Assembly: GCF_965227735.1 (NCBI RefSeq)
Contig: NZ_OZ245776.1
Coordinates: forward strand, 5,828,001-5,892,000
Direction: 5' to 3'
DNA length: 64,000 nt
Source of the DNA: Larkinella sp965227735
Lineage (GTDB): Bacteria > Bacteroidota > Bacteroidia > Cytophagales > Spirosomataceae
Part shown: positions 1 to 9,047 of the stretch, one piece after another
How positions within the stretch are numbered: position 1 is the stretch's first letter
Layout: every line of letters starts with the position of its first letter
Translations under genes and position numbers: made by a program
The notes under the pieces: generated by a model
What the model was told of the DNA's origin: nothing
Seen by the model: only the letters and a program-made list of their open reading frames with translations
The model's database searches: none

Positions 1-1282
1 GGTGCATGTTGGTCAAACCGCTGCCGGTGCGTAGCGAGGCCGGGTTAAAACCCACGCCATTGTCGCGGATCACCAGCCCGAGGGTTTCCTGGGCCACCGT
101 CAGATTGATCGTAACCGTGTGGGCGTGGGCGTGCCGGACGATGTTGTGCAGAATTTCCTTGTAGATCAGGAAAAAATCGCGCCGGTGCTGGGTGGCGAGC
201 AAACCCGCCGGGAGGTTCTTCTGAAACGTTATTTCCAGGTCTACGGGCGTATGTTCAAACAGATTGTAGGCGGTTTCTTTCAGACGCAGGCTCAACTGCT
301 CCATCGAATCCTGGGCAGAGTTCAGGCTCCAGATGATTTCCCGCATGGCCGACATGACGTTCTGAGCGGTCTCGCCAATGATGGTCAGGGCCGTCCGTAC
401 TTTTTCGGGCTGGTGGTCGAGTTGTCGGATGGCCACGCCACTCAGGATGCTGATGCCGCTGAGGTCGGAGCCAATTTCGTCGTGCAGGTCGCGGGCGATG
501 TCGTCGCGAATCCGTTGAAGTTGCTGCTGTTTGCGTTCATTTTCCTGCAATTGTTCAATAAGTTGAGCCTGGAATTGAATTTTTTCCCGCTCGGTTTGCC
601 GGTTTAGCAATGAAATGCCAACGGTAATGCAAATGGTTTCCAGCACAACGCCAATCTCCATCGGAATCATCGGAAAAGTAAACGGCGCATCGGGCTGGCG
701 GCTGTCCCAGCCAAACTGGTGCATGACCAGGCCCAGGAGCGCCCCCGAAACGTAGAACAGGGTGCCGGTAATGAAAAATGATACCACCTGATTTCGCAAC
801 CGGAGAATGCGGGGAACGGTCGCCAGGGCACAAAAACAGACAAAATACCGGCTTGCGATATAGAATGCCCGCTGGAATGGGCCATCCGTTGTACCCGTCA
901 GAAATTTGATGGAATCGAAGACAATCAGCAACAGGGCCAGGGCGGCAATTGCGTTGATCAGCCGAACGCTCACCCGATCGTTTGTCCGCAGATCCATTAG
1001 TGCAATGGCAAAACGGCCATAAATGATGAAAGAAAAGCATTGAACGACGCTTTCGGCCAGCAATGCCCGGTTGGTCAGGTCATCCGGGGCATGGGTGTCG
1101 ATGTAAAAATGACATAAGTCGTTGAGATGGAAGTAGCTCAACAGGCTGATGATGTAGGCACTATAGAGAAAATGAAGCCGCTTCCGGTGCCAGACATACG
1201 AAATCAGGGTGTAGACCAGCATCATGCACAACATGCCATCCAGAAAAATACGCAGGGTTGGGTAGTCGGGGGAACGGTTCAT
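1..1282 (-). CDS. 7TM sensor histidine kinase (HisKA_3 type), C-terminus cut by window edge
   Basis: Read on the minus strand from ATG at 1282; an in-frame stop lies eight codons upstream, so this is the only ATG start. About 427 codons are present and the gene leaves the window before its end. Seven hydrophobic segments occupy roughly residues 10-235 (7TMR-DISM-like membrane block without a leading extracellular domain), followed by a polar coiled-coil linker and a NarL/LytS-style phosphoacceptor helix RDLHDEIGSDLSG with His at about residue 267. The ATPase domain is recognisable by IRDNGVGFNP just before the edge. Family knowledge: such kinases autophosphorylate the His and pass phosphate to a LuxR-type response regulator, which should lie beyond the left edge. 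Stimulus unknown. Confidence 0.88.
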   Translation of the reverse strand, partial: MNRSPDYPTLRIFLDGMLCMMLVYTLISYVWHRKRLHFLYSAYIISLLSYFHLNDLCHFYIDTHAPDDLTNRALLAESVVQCFSFIIYGRFAIALMDLRTNDRVSVRLINAIAALALLLIVFDSIKFLTGTTDGPFQRAFYIASRYFVCFCALATVPRILRLRNQVVSFFITGTLFYVSGALLGLVMHQFGWDSRQPDAPFTFPMIPMEIGVVLETICITVGISLLNRQTEREKIQFQAQLIEQLQENERKQQQLQRIRDDIARDLHDEIGSDLSGISILSGVAIRQLDHQPEKVRTALTIIGETAQNVMSAMREIIWSLNSAQDSMEQLSLRLKETAYNLFEHTPVDLEITFQKNLPAGLLATQHRRDFFLIYKEILHNIVRHAHAHTVTINLTVAQETLGLVIRDNGVGFNPASLRTGSGLTNMH

Positions 1283-1476
1283 GCGGGGTAGGGTCAGTCG
1301 ATTCTACAAACTACACAGGACAGGGTATTATTTTGCTACCGTTTACAAAAATGCGTATTTCTACGTAATCACCAGGGGTTTGTCCCGTCACATGATCATG
1401 GGATTGACGGGCGTTTCGGGTGAGCCTACCTTTGGGCTGGTTCTAACAAACGACGGCTTCCGCCTGTATCCCGGCC

Positions 1477-2904
1477 ATGAAACAAGTTCTTTACCTCACA
1501 CTTTTTGTCGTAGTCATTTTTACTCTGTTTCAGTGTAAGAAAAGCACCGACCCCGTCACCCCCGGCAGCACCACGCCCCCCGTCAGCGGGACATCGGTGA
1601 CGGGCACCAGCACCGCGCCCCTGGTCAACACGGCCACCGCACCCACCACGTCTGCTGTGGCATCGACCTCAGCCACGGCATCGGGGGTGATCAGTGGCAA
1701 CGGCGGGTCGGCCATTAGCCAGCACGGTTTTGTCTACAGCAAAACCAGCCAGACGCCCACCACCGCCGACAGCAAAACCGAACTGGGAGCCACCAGCGGG
1801 CCGTTTCCGCTGACGATCACCGGCAAGCTAACCGGCCTGGAAGCCAACACGACCTACTACCTGCGTGCCTATGCCACCAACGACAAAGGAACCGGTTACG
1901 GAACCGTGGCCCAGGTGAAGACGGCGGCTGCTACCACATCCGTGCCCGGAGAACTGAGCGGGACCTGGGTTGAACGGGCCAAATTTCCCGCCGATCCGCG
2001 CAATGATTTCTGGTTGGTAGCCGTGAACGACAAGGTTTACCTGTTAGGGGGCTACAGTGCTACACAACGGTTTTACGACGCCTGGGAATACGATCCGGCG
2101 GGCAACCGCTGGACCGAAAAAGCCAAAACCGCTTTTACGCAATCGGCCATTTTCTTCCCGCCCATTCGACCGCTGGTTGCTAACGGAAAGATCTTTTTCC
2201 CGGCTGGGGTTGGCCCAACGCCGTATGATGTGAAAGCCAACGTCCATGAGTTTGACCCGGCAGCGAACAAATGGTCGGTCAAAGGGGCTTTGCCAGCGGG
2301 TTTCGACCCCGGTGGAACGGCGGCTTTTGTGATTGGCGACAAGGCGTATTTTGCCGGACACAGCAGTTCGACCGGTTTTGTCAAGAAGGTGTGGGAATAC
2401 ACGATTTCGTCCGACAAGTGGTCGCAGAAAGCCGATCTGACTGGTCCTTTATCGGGCGGTTCGATTGGTGCCAGTATAAATGGTAAAGGGCTGGTCATTG
2501 GGGCTTCTGAAACCGGTCAGCCGATTTCGACGCTCTCGTATGATCCGGCGACGGACAAATGGACAACCGCATCTACCCGGGATTACCTCGGTGCGGGTGG
2601 CAGTTCAAAGTCGCTCGGATTCAGTAGCGATCGAATCGTGGAGTACAACACCTGGACGGGACAGCAATACCGGGATGGCGTGATGCCCATTGTCCTCACG
2701 CTGGACCCCCTGAAGGTGACGCCCCAGCTTACCAATCTGTTGCCATACCCTAAAGCCTGCGATGCTTATCCGAGAAGCAGTCTGAATATCGTGCACGTTG
2801 GTGAACGGATTTTTGCGGTGATTAGCAACACCAAAGACGTATCCAATCTAACGGCCTGCGATAAGGAGGAAATGGGGAAACTCTATGAGTTTGTGAAAAA
2901 ATAA
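1477..2904 (+). CDS. kelch-repeat lipoprotein with FnIII-like domain
   Basis: 475 residues. A lipoprotein signal peptide ends in a LFQC lipobox (Cys20), followed by a Thr/Ser/Pro-rich linker to about residue 60. Residues about 60-150 form an FnIII-like domain with the usual Bacteroidota phrases GGSAISQHGFVYS and LEANTTYYLRAYATN. From about residue 160 to the end there are kelch-type blades (for example KVYLLGG, WEYDPAGNRWTEKA, YDPATDKWTTAS), predicting a beta-propeller. Likely anchored to the outer membrane and binding an unknown ligand; no catalytic residues are evident. It is followed 38 bp later by a paralogue with the same domain order, and both share the TSVTG and GATSGPFPLT words, so this is a tandem duplication. 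Confidence 0.85.
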   Translation: MKQVLYLTLFVVVIFTLFQCKKSTDPVTPGSTTPPVSGTSVTGTSTAPLVNTATAPTTSAVASTSATASGVISGNGGSAISQHGFVYSKTSQTPTTADSKTELGATSGPFPLTITGKLTGLEANTTYYLRAYATNDKGTGYGTVAQVKTAAATTSVPGELSGTWVERAKFPADPRNDFWLVAVNDKVYLLGGYSATQRFYDAWEYDPAGNRWTEKAKTAFTQSAIFFPPIRPLVANGKIFFPAGVGPTPYDVKANVHEFDPAANKWSVKGALPAGFDPGGTAAFVIGDKAYFAGHSSSTGFVKKVWEYTISSDKWSQKADLTGPLSGGSIGASINGKGLVIGASETGQPISTLSYDPATDKWTTASTRDYLGAGGSSKSLGFSSDRIVEYNTWTGQQYRDGVMPIVLTLDPLKVTPQLTNLLPYPKACDAYPRSSLNIVHVGERIFAVISNTKDVSNLTACDKEEMGKLYEFVKK

Positions 2905-2942
2905 GCGACTGATTCTGACCATTCCATCTAACTGATTCCTCC

Positions 2943-4343
2943 ATGAGAACGCGTCTTTTTTCGCTTGTGATTTTCACAAGCCTGGCGATAGCCTTGCTCC
3001 ATTGCAAAAAATCGGAACCCGATCCAGCTACGCCCGGCGGCACCACCCCCCCCGGCAGCAACACCTCGGTGACGGGGGCGGCCACCATCCCGGTTGTCAA
3101 AACCGCCCCGACCATCACCGGCATTGCCAGTACCTCGGCGCAGGTGTCGGCGGTTCTGGGGAGTAACGGCGGGGAAGCCATCACGCAGCACGGTTATACC
3201 TATGCCGAAACCGGAAAGGAATCCAAACAAGTGAGCCTGGGGGCTACGAGCGGCCCGTTTCCGCTCACGGTTACTGCCAAACTGACCAACCTGCTGCCCA
3301 ATACGGCGTATACGGTTTACTTTTTTGCAGTGAACAAAGTCGGGCAGATCAGTATGAAGGTGGAATTCAAAACGGAAGCCGTTCAGGCATCTGCCGCTAA
3401 AACGGTGTTTACGCCATTGGGTGAGCTACCGTTTACCAGCACCTTTGCCATCAAATTTCTTACAGTTGGAAATCGCCTGTTTGCCGCCGATAATGCCATT
3501 GGAAATGGCTATAAAGTATATGAATATGAGTTGACGGCAAATCGATGGGTTGAAAGGGCTGCCTTTCCGTTTATCGAGGGAAGTTCATACCTGCCTTACA
3601 GCCGAATTGGTGTCATTGATGGCAAAATTTATACGGTTACCGAGCTTACCTCTACCGGGGGATTTGGACAATACATCTGTGTTTATGACCCGGCCACCAA
3701 TGTTTGGACAAAGACCTTCAGTTCACGCATTCAGCCCTTGGGAACCGTATCGACGTTGGCTGGGCCCGGAACATTTGCTGTCGACGGAAAACTATACACA
3801 TTTGGGGGAGATCAGGTGAATGCCATCACGGAGCTGGATGTTAAACTGAATAAGATAACCAGGCAAGTTGAATTCCCGCTGAAGAATGTGTCGGGCGATT
3901 TCAAATACTACACAAAGGGCGGGTTTGTTGCCAATGACAAAATCTACGTTGCGGTTGGACTGGTTGCATCAACCAGTACGTATGGTTTGTATGAATTCGA
4001 CCCGAAAACGGCCAAATGGACCGAAAAAGCGAAGAATCAAGGCACCCTAAGTGACTATGAGCAGTTTGCCGTCCTGAATAACAAAGCCTATGCGCTGCTT
4101 ACACCACACCGGACGTCCACCAACCGATCCGATGGGCAAATGCCGGTTTATGATCTTGACCGAAACGAATGGTCGACGACGCCTATCAAGCTTTTTATCA
4201 GTGACATTGGTGGCGACAATCTGAGCACCTATTCCGACATCAATGTGGGCGTTGCTGGTGGGCGCGCCTTTGTGGGGGGCGGTAAGTTAAGCCGGAATGG
4301 TACCAGTACCGCCGTTAAAAAGTTTTTCGAATTCAAACCTTAA
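2943..4343 (+). CDS. kelch-repeat lipoprotein with FnIII-like domain (paralogue)
   Basis: 466 residues. Signal peptide with lipobox ALLHC (Cys21), a Pro/Gly/Thr-rich linker, an FnIII-like domain at about residues 50-135 (GGEAITQHGYTYAE, GATSGPFPLTVTAKLTNL) and a propeller-like C-terminal region with kelch-type strands (YEYELTANRWVERA, YDPATNVWTKTF, YEFDPKTAKWTEKA). It is the second copy of the gene at 1477-2904; the copies are closest in the signal/linker and FnIII parts and diverge in the propeller, suggesting different ligands. A strong hairpin directly after the stop closes the two-gene unit. Function unknown; surface binding is inferred from architecture only. Confidence 0.85.
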   Translation: MRTRLFSLVIFTSLAIALLHCKKSEPDPATPGGTTPPGSNTSVTGAATIPVVKTAPTITGIASTSAQVSAVLGSNGGEAITQHGYTYAETGKESKQVSLGATSGPFPLTVTAKLTNLLPNTAYTVYFFAVNKVGQISMKVEFKTEAVQASAAKTVFTPLGELPFTSTFAIKFLTVGNRLFAADNAIGNGYKVYEYELTANRWVERAAFPFIEGSSYLPYSRIGVIDGKIYTVTELTSTGGFGQYICVYDPATNVWTKTFSSRIQPLGTVSTLAGPGTFAVDGKLYTFGGDQVNAITELDVKLNKITRQVEFPLKNVSGDFKYYTKGGFVANDKIYVAVGLVASTSTYGLYEFDPKTAKWTEKAKNQGTLSDYEQFAVLNNKAYALLTPHRTSTNRSDGQMPVYDLDRNEWSTTPIKLFISDIGGDNLSTYSDINVGVAGGRAFVGGGKLSRNGTSTAVKKFFEFKP

Positions 4344-4347
4344 GTGG

Positions 4348-4394
4348 GCACCAGGCTGGCGTAAGATGTTACGGATTTTACGCCAGCCTGGTGC
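4348..4394 (+). terminator. hairpin terminator after kelch lipoprotein pair
   Basis: Perfect 17-bp inverted repeat (4348-4364 and 4378-4394, arm starting GCACCAGGCTGG) with a 13-nt loop, beginning four bases after the stop codon and followed by ATTTTTAAA. Intrinsic terminator by structure; it may also belong to the long palindromes described in the findings. Confidence 0.7.
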
Positions 4395-4416
4395 ACATTT
4401 TTAAACCAATAAAAAC

Positions 4417-5031
4417 ATGAAAATTTGTTTGCATTTTCTACACATCGCTCTGTTGATCAGTCTGGTTGTCGGCTGCAAAAAAGACAATGAACCCACCAGC
4501 GGTCTTTCGGCCAAGATTCAAAACATCGTTCCACAGGCAACACTGGACGATTTAAAAACCAAGGGGTTGGTTATCAACCAGGGGTCACAGCCGCCCAACA
4601 TTGAGGGTGTTTTTGAAGTAAGTCCGTACCGATTGTTGAGTCAGTATAGTGACAAGGATAATTTCCAAAAGGGGCGGGTGATCGGCAATTACAAATACCG
4701 GTTTTATCAGCAGCAGGGCGATGTGGTTCAGGTCGATTACAAAAACGCTTCAGGATCGGAAACGGGTACGGGCAAAGGGGCTTTGCTAGCCGGATCGGGT
4801 AATAAGTTCACGCTTTTTCTGGAGACAGCGGGTACGGATTCCGGTATTTCGTTCAAGGCACTGGACGTGGTATCGGGCGAAATCGGTCCGGACGGTATTC
4901 TGAATTTTCAAATCGGCTTAACGATGACCCAGAAAACCGGCGACGACAAGAACACCAGGCTGATTCCGATCAATCAGGCGCGCATCTGGGAAGACGGCGA
5001 CCAACTGGCGAAGAAGGTGACGACGTATTGA
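4417..5031 (+). CDS. hypothetical lipoprotein
   Basis: 204 residues. N-terminal lipoprotein signal peptide LISLVVGC (Cys20) followed by KKDNEPTSG. The mature part has no family I recognise: an amphipathic stretch (residues 30-55, QNIVPQATLDDLKTKG) and then a Gly/Ser-rich, beta-looking region with alternating hydrophobic residues (YRFYQQQGDVVQVDY, LAGSGNKFTLFLE). It lies between the kelch lipoprotein pair and the subtilase on the same strand, 58 bp before the latter. Probably outer-membrane anchored. No catalytic motif is visible. Confidence 0.75.
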   Translation: MKICLHFLHIALLISLVVGCKKDNEPTSGLSAKIQNIVPQATLDDLKTKGLVINQGSQPPNIEGVFEVSPYRLLSQYSDKDNFQKGRVIGNYKYRFYQQQGDVVQVDYKNASGSETGTGKGALLAGSGNKFTLFLETAGTDSGISFKALDVVSGEIGPDGILNFQIGLTMTQKTGDDKNTRLIPINQARIWEDGDQLAKKVTTY

Positions 5032-5088
5032 GCGGTTGGCCGCCAGGCTCGAATTGAAAAACGATACTCATTTTTAATCCGCCATACC

Positions 5089-6831
5089 ATGCCACAAACT
5101 ATTCCTCCCCTGCTGGAAGAACTGCTAAAAAAGCACCAGCCACGGGTCATTATCAAATTCGATGCGAGCGTTAAATTGCCGTATCAAGACGGTGCCGAGA
5201 AAGCATTACTGTCACAAAAAATAGGCCACTGGGATGTTCTTCAGAAAAAGATCCCCGGCGTTAGCCTCAAAAAGATTTTTGATCCCGAAACCGAAAAGTG
5301 CTACCGTGATCTGATTGACGTGGCTCGGATTCAAAAACCGTCGGAGCCGGTTCCAGGCTTTTTTAACTACTTCTATGTTGATGTACCTCATGAATCCGAT
5401 TTAGAAGAGTTGATCAAAACCCTCTTAACCTGGGAAATCGTTGAAACAGCCTACCGGGAAGGAATCTGGGTTCCGGCTGACCCGAACCCGTTTGACCGAA
5501 ACCCTTCTTCCGGGCAGCAGGAGTACCTTGATGCGGCACCAAAGGGCATTGACGCCCGGTTTGCGCAACGATTGTTGCAGGGCGACGGAACGGGAATCAG
5601 GGTCGCGCATATTGACACCGGCTGGTTGTTAACTCATCAGGATCTATACCGAACAACAAACGGAATTACCCAGATACCGTCAGTGGGCGCTCCTGCTGTT
5701 TATCAGGCTTTGGCTCATGGGACAGGTGCATTGGGAATTATGGCAGCTACTGATAATGAGGTTGGTGGAGTTGGTATTTCGCCCAATGCACTGTATGGAG
5801 TAGCGGGAACAGAAACTTCGTATGGTTCTATGTATTACGGAGCACTAGCCGCTGCTAGTAATTGGTGTATGAACAGGCCAGGGAGTATCATAGTGATTAC
5901 AAAAGCTTTGTTCAGGTATTCGGACTGGGGTCGGTATCACCACTATGTTCCTGTCGAATCGGAACCTATGGTTTTTGAAACTATTAGTCATTTAATAAGC
6001 CGGAATATCTGTGTAATCTCTGCGGCTGGTCAATATGCTGACTATGGTATTGATGAGGTATCTGGTGCAGGCTTAAACCTTGACATTTATGAAGACGAAC
6101 GAGGTAATCGAATCTACAATCGAAGCATCCGCGACTCTGGAGCAATCTTAGTAGCCGCTTCTACTTCTGGAGACTCGCACCGTCGATTAGCGCGATCGAA
6201 CTACGGGAATCGAATTGATTGCTACGCCTGGGGGGAAAAGATTTACACACCGGGCGATCCAATAAATCAATCGAATCCAGGAGGATACAACACCAGTTTT
6301 GGGGGAACGTCCGGTGCTACGGCTATTGTCGCGGGTGCTGCGGCTGTTGTTCAGGGTTTGGCGAAAGCCTTTCGTCCGGAAGGGGTGTTCACACCGGCAG
6401 AACTGCGGGGGATCTTGTCAAATCCCAGCCTCAACACACGTTCTGTGGACCCGCCGGTCGACCGGATCGGGGTCATGCCGGATCTTAAAAAGATTGCTGA
6501 AACCTATCATCTGGTCAACTTTCCAGTTGAATACAGTCCAAGCTTCAGAGAAGCATTGGCTGACATGGAACGGATGAAGCGTATGCTCGCATTTGCCTGG
6601 CAAATTATTGGTCAGATCGGTTTCGATGGCCCGGGCTGGTTGATTCCGGGTAGATTTCCGGGCGGTTTGCCAATCAAGGTTGATCCCTGGGTAGGGCCAT
6701 TTACCGAGATTCAGAAAGGAATGTCACTGATTCAACTGGCCGAAACATTTACCGGCGATGAGGCAAGTTCTCTGCGGGCGATTGGGGTTGAAACCATTCG
6801 GAAAGCTGCGCAAGTGATCGAAAAGGGTTAA
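5089..6831 (+). CDS. S8 family serine peptidase (subtilase), no signal peptide
   Basis: 580 residues with no signal peptide or membrane segment. Residues 1-125 look like an inhibitor/pro-region (YVDVPHESDLEELIKTLL), and the S8 domain spans about 165-445. The catalytic triad is visible: Asp176 (VAHIDTGWL), His210 (ALAHGTGALG) and Ser408 (GGTSGATAIVAG). The position of the usual oxyanion-hole Asn (AAGN) reads AAGQ (Gln315), which is unusual. The C-terminal 120 residues are of unknown function. It ends 10 bp before a strong hairpin shared with the convergent gene. A secreted role would need an unrecognised export route; a cytoplasmic conflict or processing protease is equally possible. Confidence 0.88.
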   Translation: MPQTIPPLLEELLKKHQPRVIIKFDASVKLPYQDGAEKALLSQKIGHWDVLQKKIPGVSLKKIFDPETEKCYRDLIDVARIQKPSEPVPGFFNYFYVDVPHESDLEELIKTLLTWEIVETAYREGIWVPADPNPFDRNPSSGQQEYLDAAPKGIDARFAQRLLQGDGTGIRVAHIDTGWLLTHQDLYRTTNGITQIPSVGAPAVYQALAHGTGALGIMAATDNEVGGVGISPNALYGVAGTETSYGSMYYGALAAASNWCMNRPGSIIVITKALFRYSDWGRYHHYVPVESEPMVFETISHLISRNICVISAAGQYADYGIDEVSGAGLNLDIYEDERGNRIYNRSIRDSGAILVAASTSGDSHRRLARSNYGNRIDCYAWGEKIYTPGDPINQSNPGGYNTSFGGTSGATAIVAGAAAVVQGLAKAFRPEGVFTPAELRGILSNPSLNTRSVDPPVDRIGVMPDLKKIAETYHLVNFPVEYSPSFREALADMERMKRMLAFAWQIIGQIGFDGPGWLIPGRFPGGLPIKVDPWVGPFTEIQKGMSLIQLAETFTGDEASSLRAIGVETIRKAAQVIEKG

Positions 6832-6840
6832 ACGGTCTAC

Positions 6841-6867
6841 GAGCGCCCCGAAACGTTCGGGGCGCTC
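6841..6867. terminator. bidirectional hairpin terminator between convergent genes
   Basis: Perfect 12-bp stem (GAGCGCCCCGAA, 6841-6852, with 6856-6867) and a 3-nt loop. It sits between the subtilase stop (6831) and the stop of the convergent peptidase, whose last bases it overlaps. It probably terminates both transcripts. Confidence 0.7.
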
Positions 6868-7663
6868 AACTTCCCTTCCCGGTTTTTGCTTCCCGCTCCA
6901 GCCGTTGGTAGACCGTCTCAAAATCGTTGCCGGCTTTAAGCTGGTCGACCAGTTTCGTCAATCCATTGCGGCCCACCACCGCCAGCCAGCGTGACACTTC
7001 CCGACCGGCGGTCATATACGCCAGCATGACCCGGTTGGAATTTCCCGAAAAAAAATCGGTCAGCGATTCAAGTTCGGTCAGCTTCAAAACCACCTGCTGC
7101 CCGTGCGATTGCTCCTCCCAGTGATCCTCGAATTCGTCGTGGCGACGCAGGCTGTCGGTGGCCGTCGTAAACCGCTGATCGATCAACAGCGCCAGCCCCT
7201 CGTTGAACCACTGCGGAATCTGGCGTTGGGTTTTTAGCCAGCCTAAGCGAGTAAACAACTCGTCGTGGCACATCTCGTGGGCCAGCACATCGGGGTTGCG
7301 GCCATACGGATTGATGATGATCCACGATTCGCCCCAGGGCGTTCCGAGGCTGCAACCCGCGCCTTCGCCATCGTGGCAATACTGCTGGTATTGCTCGGGC
7401 GATTGGCAGAAAATAACCGTGGCCCGGCCTTTCGCCGGACTGTTCCACAACTGTTCCAGCCGCTTCTTCGCTTCATTGATTTCAAAAAGTAGATAAATCC
7501 GCTGGCGTTCCGGGGTGCTGGCGTCGATCCATACTGTGGTAGTAAGCTTCTGAAAGTCAGAACTATATTCCAGAAGTTGACAGCGGAAAATCTGCGGAAA
7601 GGTTGCGAAATAAGCCAGTGGCAAAATCAGCAGAAACACCAGGAAGCGGACAAACCAACGCAT
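6866..7663 (-). CDS. membrane-anchored HExxH zinc metallopeptidase (peptidase MA-like)
   Basis: 265 residues. An N-terminal hydrophobic helix (RFLVFLLILPLAYFATF) acts as signal anchor. The zinc-binding motif HEMCHDELF lies at about residue 128, followed by PQWFNEGLALLID, in which the Glu of NEG is the probable third zinc ligand (gluzincin pattern). The C-terminal helices (YMTAGREVSRWLAVVGRNGL) match the peptidase-MA style. Predicted periplasmic or envelope-facing. It follows the FAD oxidoreductase gene by 35 bp on the same strand, so the two are probably co-transcribed. Substrate unknown. Confidence 0.8.
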   Translation of the reverse strand: MRWFVRFLVFLLILPLAYFATFPQIFRCQLLEYSSDFQKLTTTVWIDASTPERQRIYLLFEINEAKKRLEQLWNSPAKGRATVIFCQSPEQYQQYCHDGEGAGCSLGTPWGESWIIINPYGRNPDVLAHEMCHDELFTRLGWLKTQRQIPQWFNEGLALLIDQRFTTATDSLRRHDEFEDHWEEQSHGQQVVLKLTELESLTDFFSGNSNRVMLAYMTAGREVSRWLAVVGRNGLTKLVDQLKAGNDFETVYQRLEREAKTGKGS

Positions 7664-7698
7664 TAAAATCTGTTTTAGGGTATACCGTAAACCGGTGC

Positions 7699-8967
7699 CT
7701 ATTCAACGGTTTCATGGGCCATGATCAGCTCGGCTACTTTCCGCCCGGTTTGCATCGCGGCATTGAGCGAGGGGTAGGCGGTTTGATCCCCGCACTGGTA
7801 CAAATTTTCCGCGCGTTTCAGCGGAACGTGCTGCGTTCCCGGATAATAGGTTGGGAGGGCTTCCGGAAGATGGTAGGTTTTCAGCCACCGCCATTGGTCG
7901 ACCTCCTGACCAAACCAGCCGACCAACTCTTTCTGAATCCGTTCGGCCAGGGCTTTTTCGTTCACCACGTCCAGTCCGTGCGTACTGACTGAAATCAACG
8001 CCTGGCCGTCGGGGGCGTAGGCGGGAGCCACGTCGTTCAGAATGGCGATGTTATGAATGGCCGACTGGCGGTTTTCATTCAATAACAGCAGTTTTTCAGC
8101 ACCGGACAGTTTTGCTTTGGGCGACTGCGGGGCCGTAAAATAGGTATTGGTGGTGGCGTTAAATAGGCGCACCGGGTTTTCAAGGCCCAGCAGGCGGTTG
8201 GCGGCTGATGCATCGACGGCCAACACAATGGTGTCAGCCTGAAGGCTTTCACCGGTTTCCAGCGTGAGCGTAGAATCCCGGATTTGCCGCACCGGCGCAT
8301 TCAGCCGGATCTGAGCCGGATTTAATCGCCCGGCCAGTTGCTGCGGAATGGCTTCCATGCCGGCGGCTGGCAGGGCCGCATCACCCGAATAAAAATTTTT
8401 GAAACAGAACTGGAAGAAATTGCTCGACGTGGCCAGCGCATCTTCCAGAAAAATACCACCGAAAAAGGGCCGGAAAAACCGGTTGATGATCTGTTCCGAA
8501 AATCCGAAATCCTCCAGAAACGTTTCGGTGTCGGTGGCTTCCTGCTGAAAAAAAGCCCCGGTCGAGATCCCCGATACGTACCGCATCAGTTCGACAATCC
8601 GCAGTTTATCACTGAAGGTTCCTGCATCGGAAGCCAGCGTCTGGAACAGACCCGACGGTTCGCGCAGTGGATTGATGAACGGAATCCAGCCGCCCGCGGG
8701 CCGATGAATCAGCGCACCGGAACGAAACGTCTGTAGCTTCAGCGCACCGTAATCCAGCAGGCGTTGCGCTTCGGGATAGGCGGTCAGCAGGATTTGAAAA
8801 CCCCGGTCGAGCCGAAAACCGTCGACAACATCCGTCCGGATGCGGCCACCGACGCCGTCGGAGGCTTCCAGTACGGTGGCCTCGATACCGGCCCGGCGGA
8901 GGTAAACGGCGCAGGTCAGGCCGGCCATGCCTGCACCCACAATGACTACGGAGGATTTGGACTGCAT
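7699..8967 (-). CDS. FAD-dependent amine oxidase / phytoene-desaturase-like oxidoreductase
   Basis: 422 residues. The N-terminal dinucleotide-binding fold VVIVGAGMAGLTCAVYLRRAG is followed by an acidic strand end (TVLEASDGVGGRIRT), the signature of the amine-oxidase / protoporphyrinogen-oxidase superfamily. The C-terminal FAD-contact segment NLYQCGDQTAYPSLNAAM is also intact. No signal peptide. The exact substrate (polyamine, carotenoid or porphyrin precursor) cannot be told from sequence; no carotenoid or haem genes are nearby. It is first in a two-gene minus-strand unit with the HExxH peptidase and divergent from the PabA/TrpG gene, sharing an 80-bp promoter region. Confidence 0.85.
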   Translation of the reverse strand: MQSKSSVVIVGAGMAGLTCAVYLRRAGIEATVLEASDGVGGRIRTDVVDGFRLDRGFQILLTAYPEAQRLLDYGALKLQTFRSGALIHRPAGGWIPFINPLREPSGLFQTLASDAGTFSDKLRIVELMRYVSGISTGAFFQQEATDTETFLEDFGFSEQIINRFFRPFFGGIFLEDALATSSNFFQFCFKNFYSGDAALPAAGMEAIPQQLAGRLNPAQIRLNAPVRQIRDSTLTLETGESLQADTIVLAVDASAANRLLGLENPVRLFNATTNTYFTAPQSPKAKLSGAEKLLLLNENRQSAIHNIAILNDVAPAYAPDGQALISVSTHGLDVVNEKALAERIQKELVGWFGQEVDQWRWLKTYHLPEALPTYYPGTQHVPLKRAENLYQCGDQTAYPSLNAAMQTGRKVAELIMAHETVE

Positions 8968-9018
8968 CAGAATTCAGTTCGTTTTTTTACAAAAATACAG
9001 CTTACCGGATAGGATGAT

Positions 9019-9026
9019 TACTTTTG
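9019..9026 (+). promoter_or_regulatory. candidate Bacteroidota -7 box before the amidotransferase gene
   Basis: TACTTTTG at 9019-9026 matches the Bacteroidota -7 consensus TAnnTTTG exactly and lies 21 bases before the ATG. The -33 TTTG is not convincing, so this is tentative. Confidence 0.35.
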
Positions 9027-9047
9027 TACTGTTAGTTTCTCATCTCC

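Noticed and set aside
1281..1538. 85-codon frame ahead of the first kelch lipoprotein
   Set aside because: Overlaps the signal-peptide start of the real gene in another frame; no coding features.
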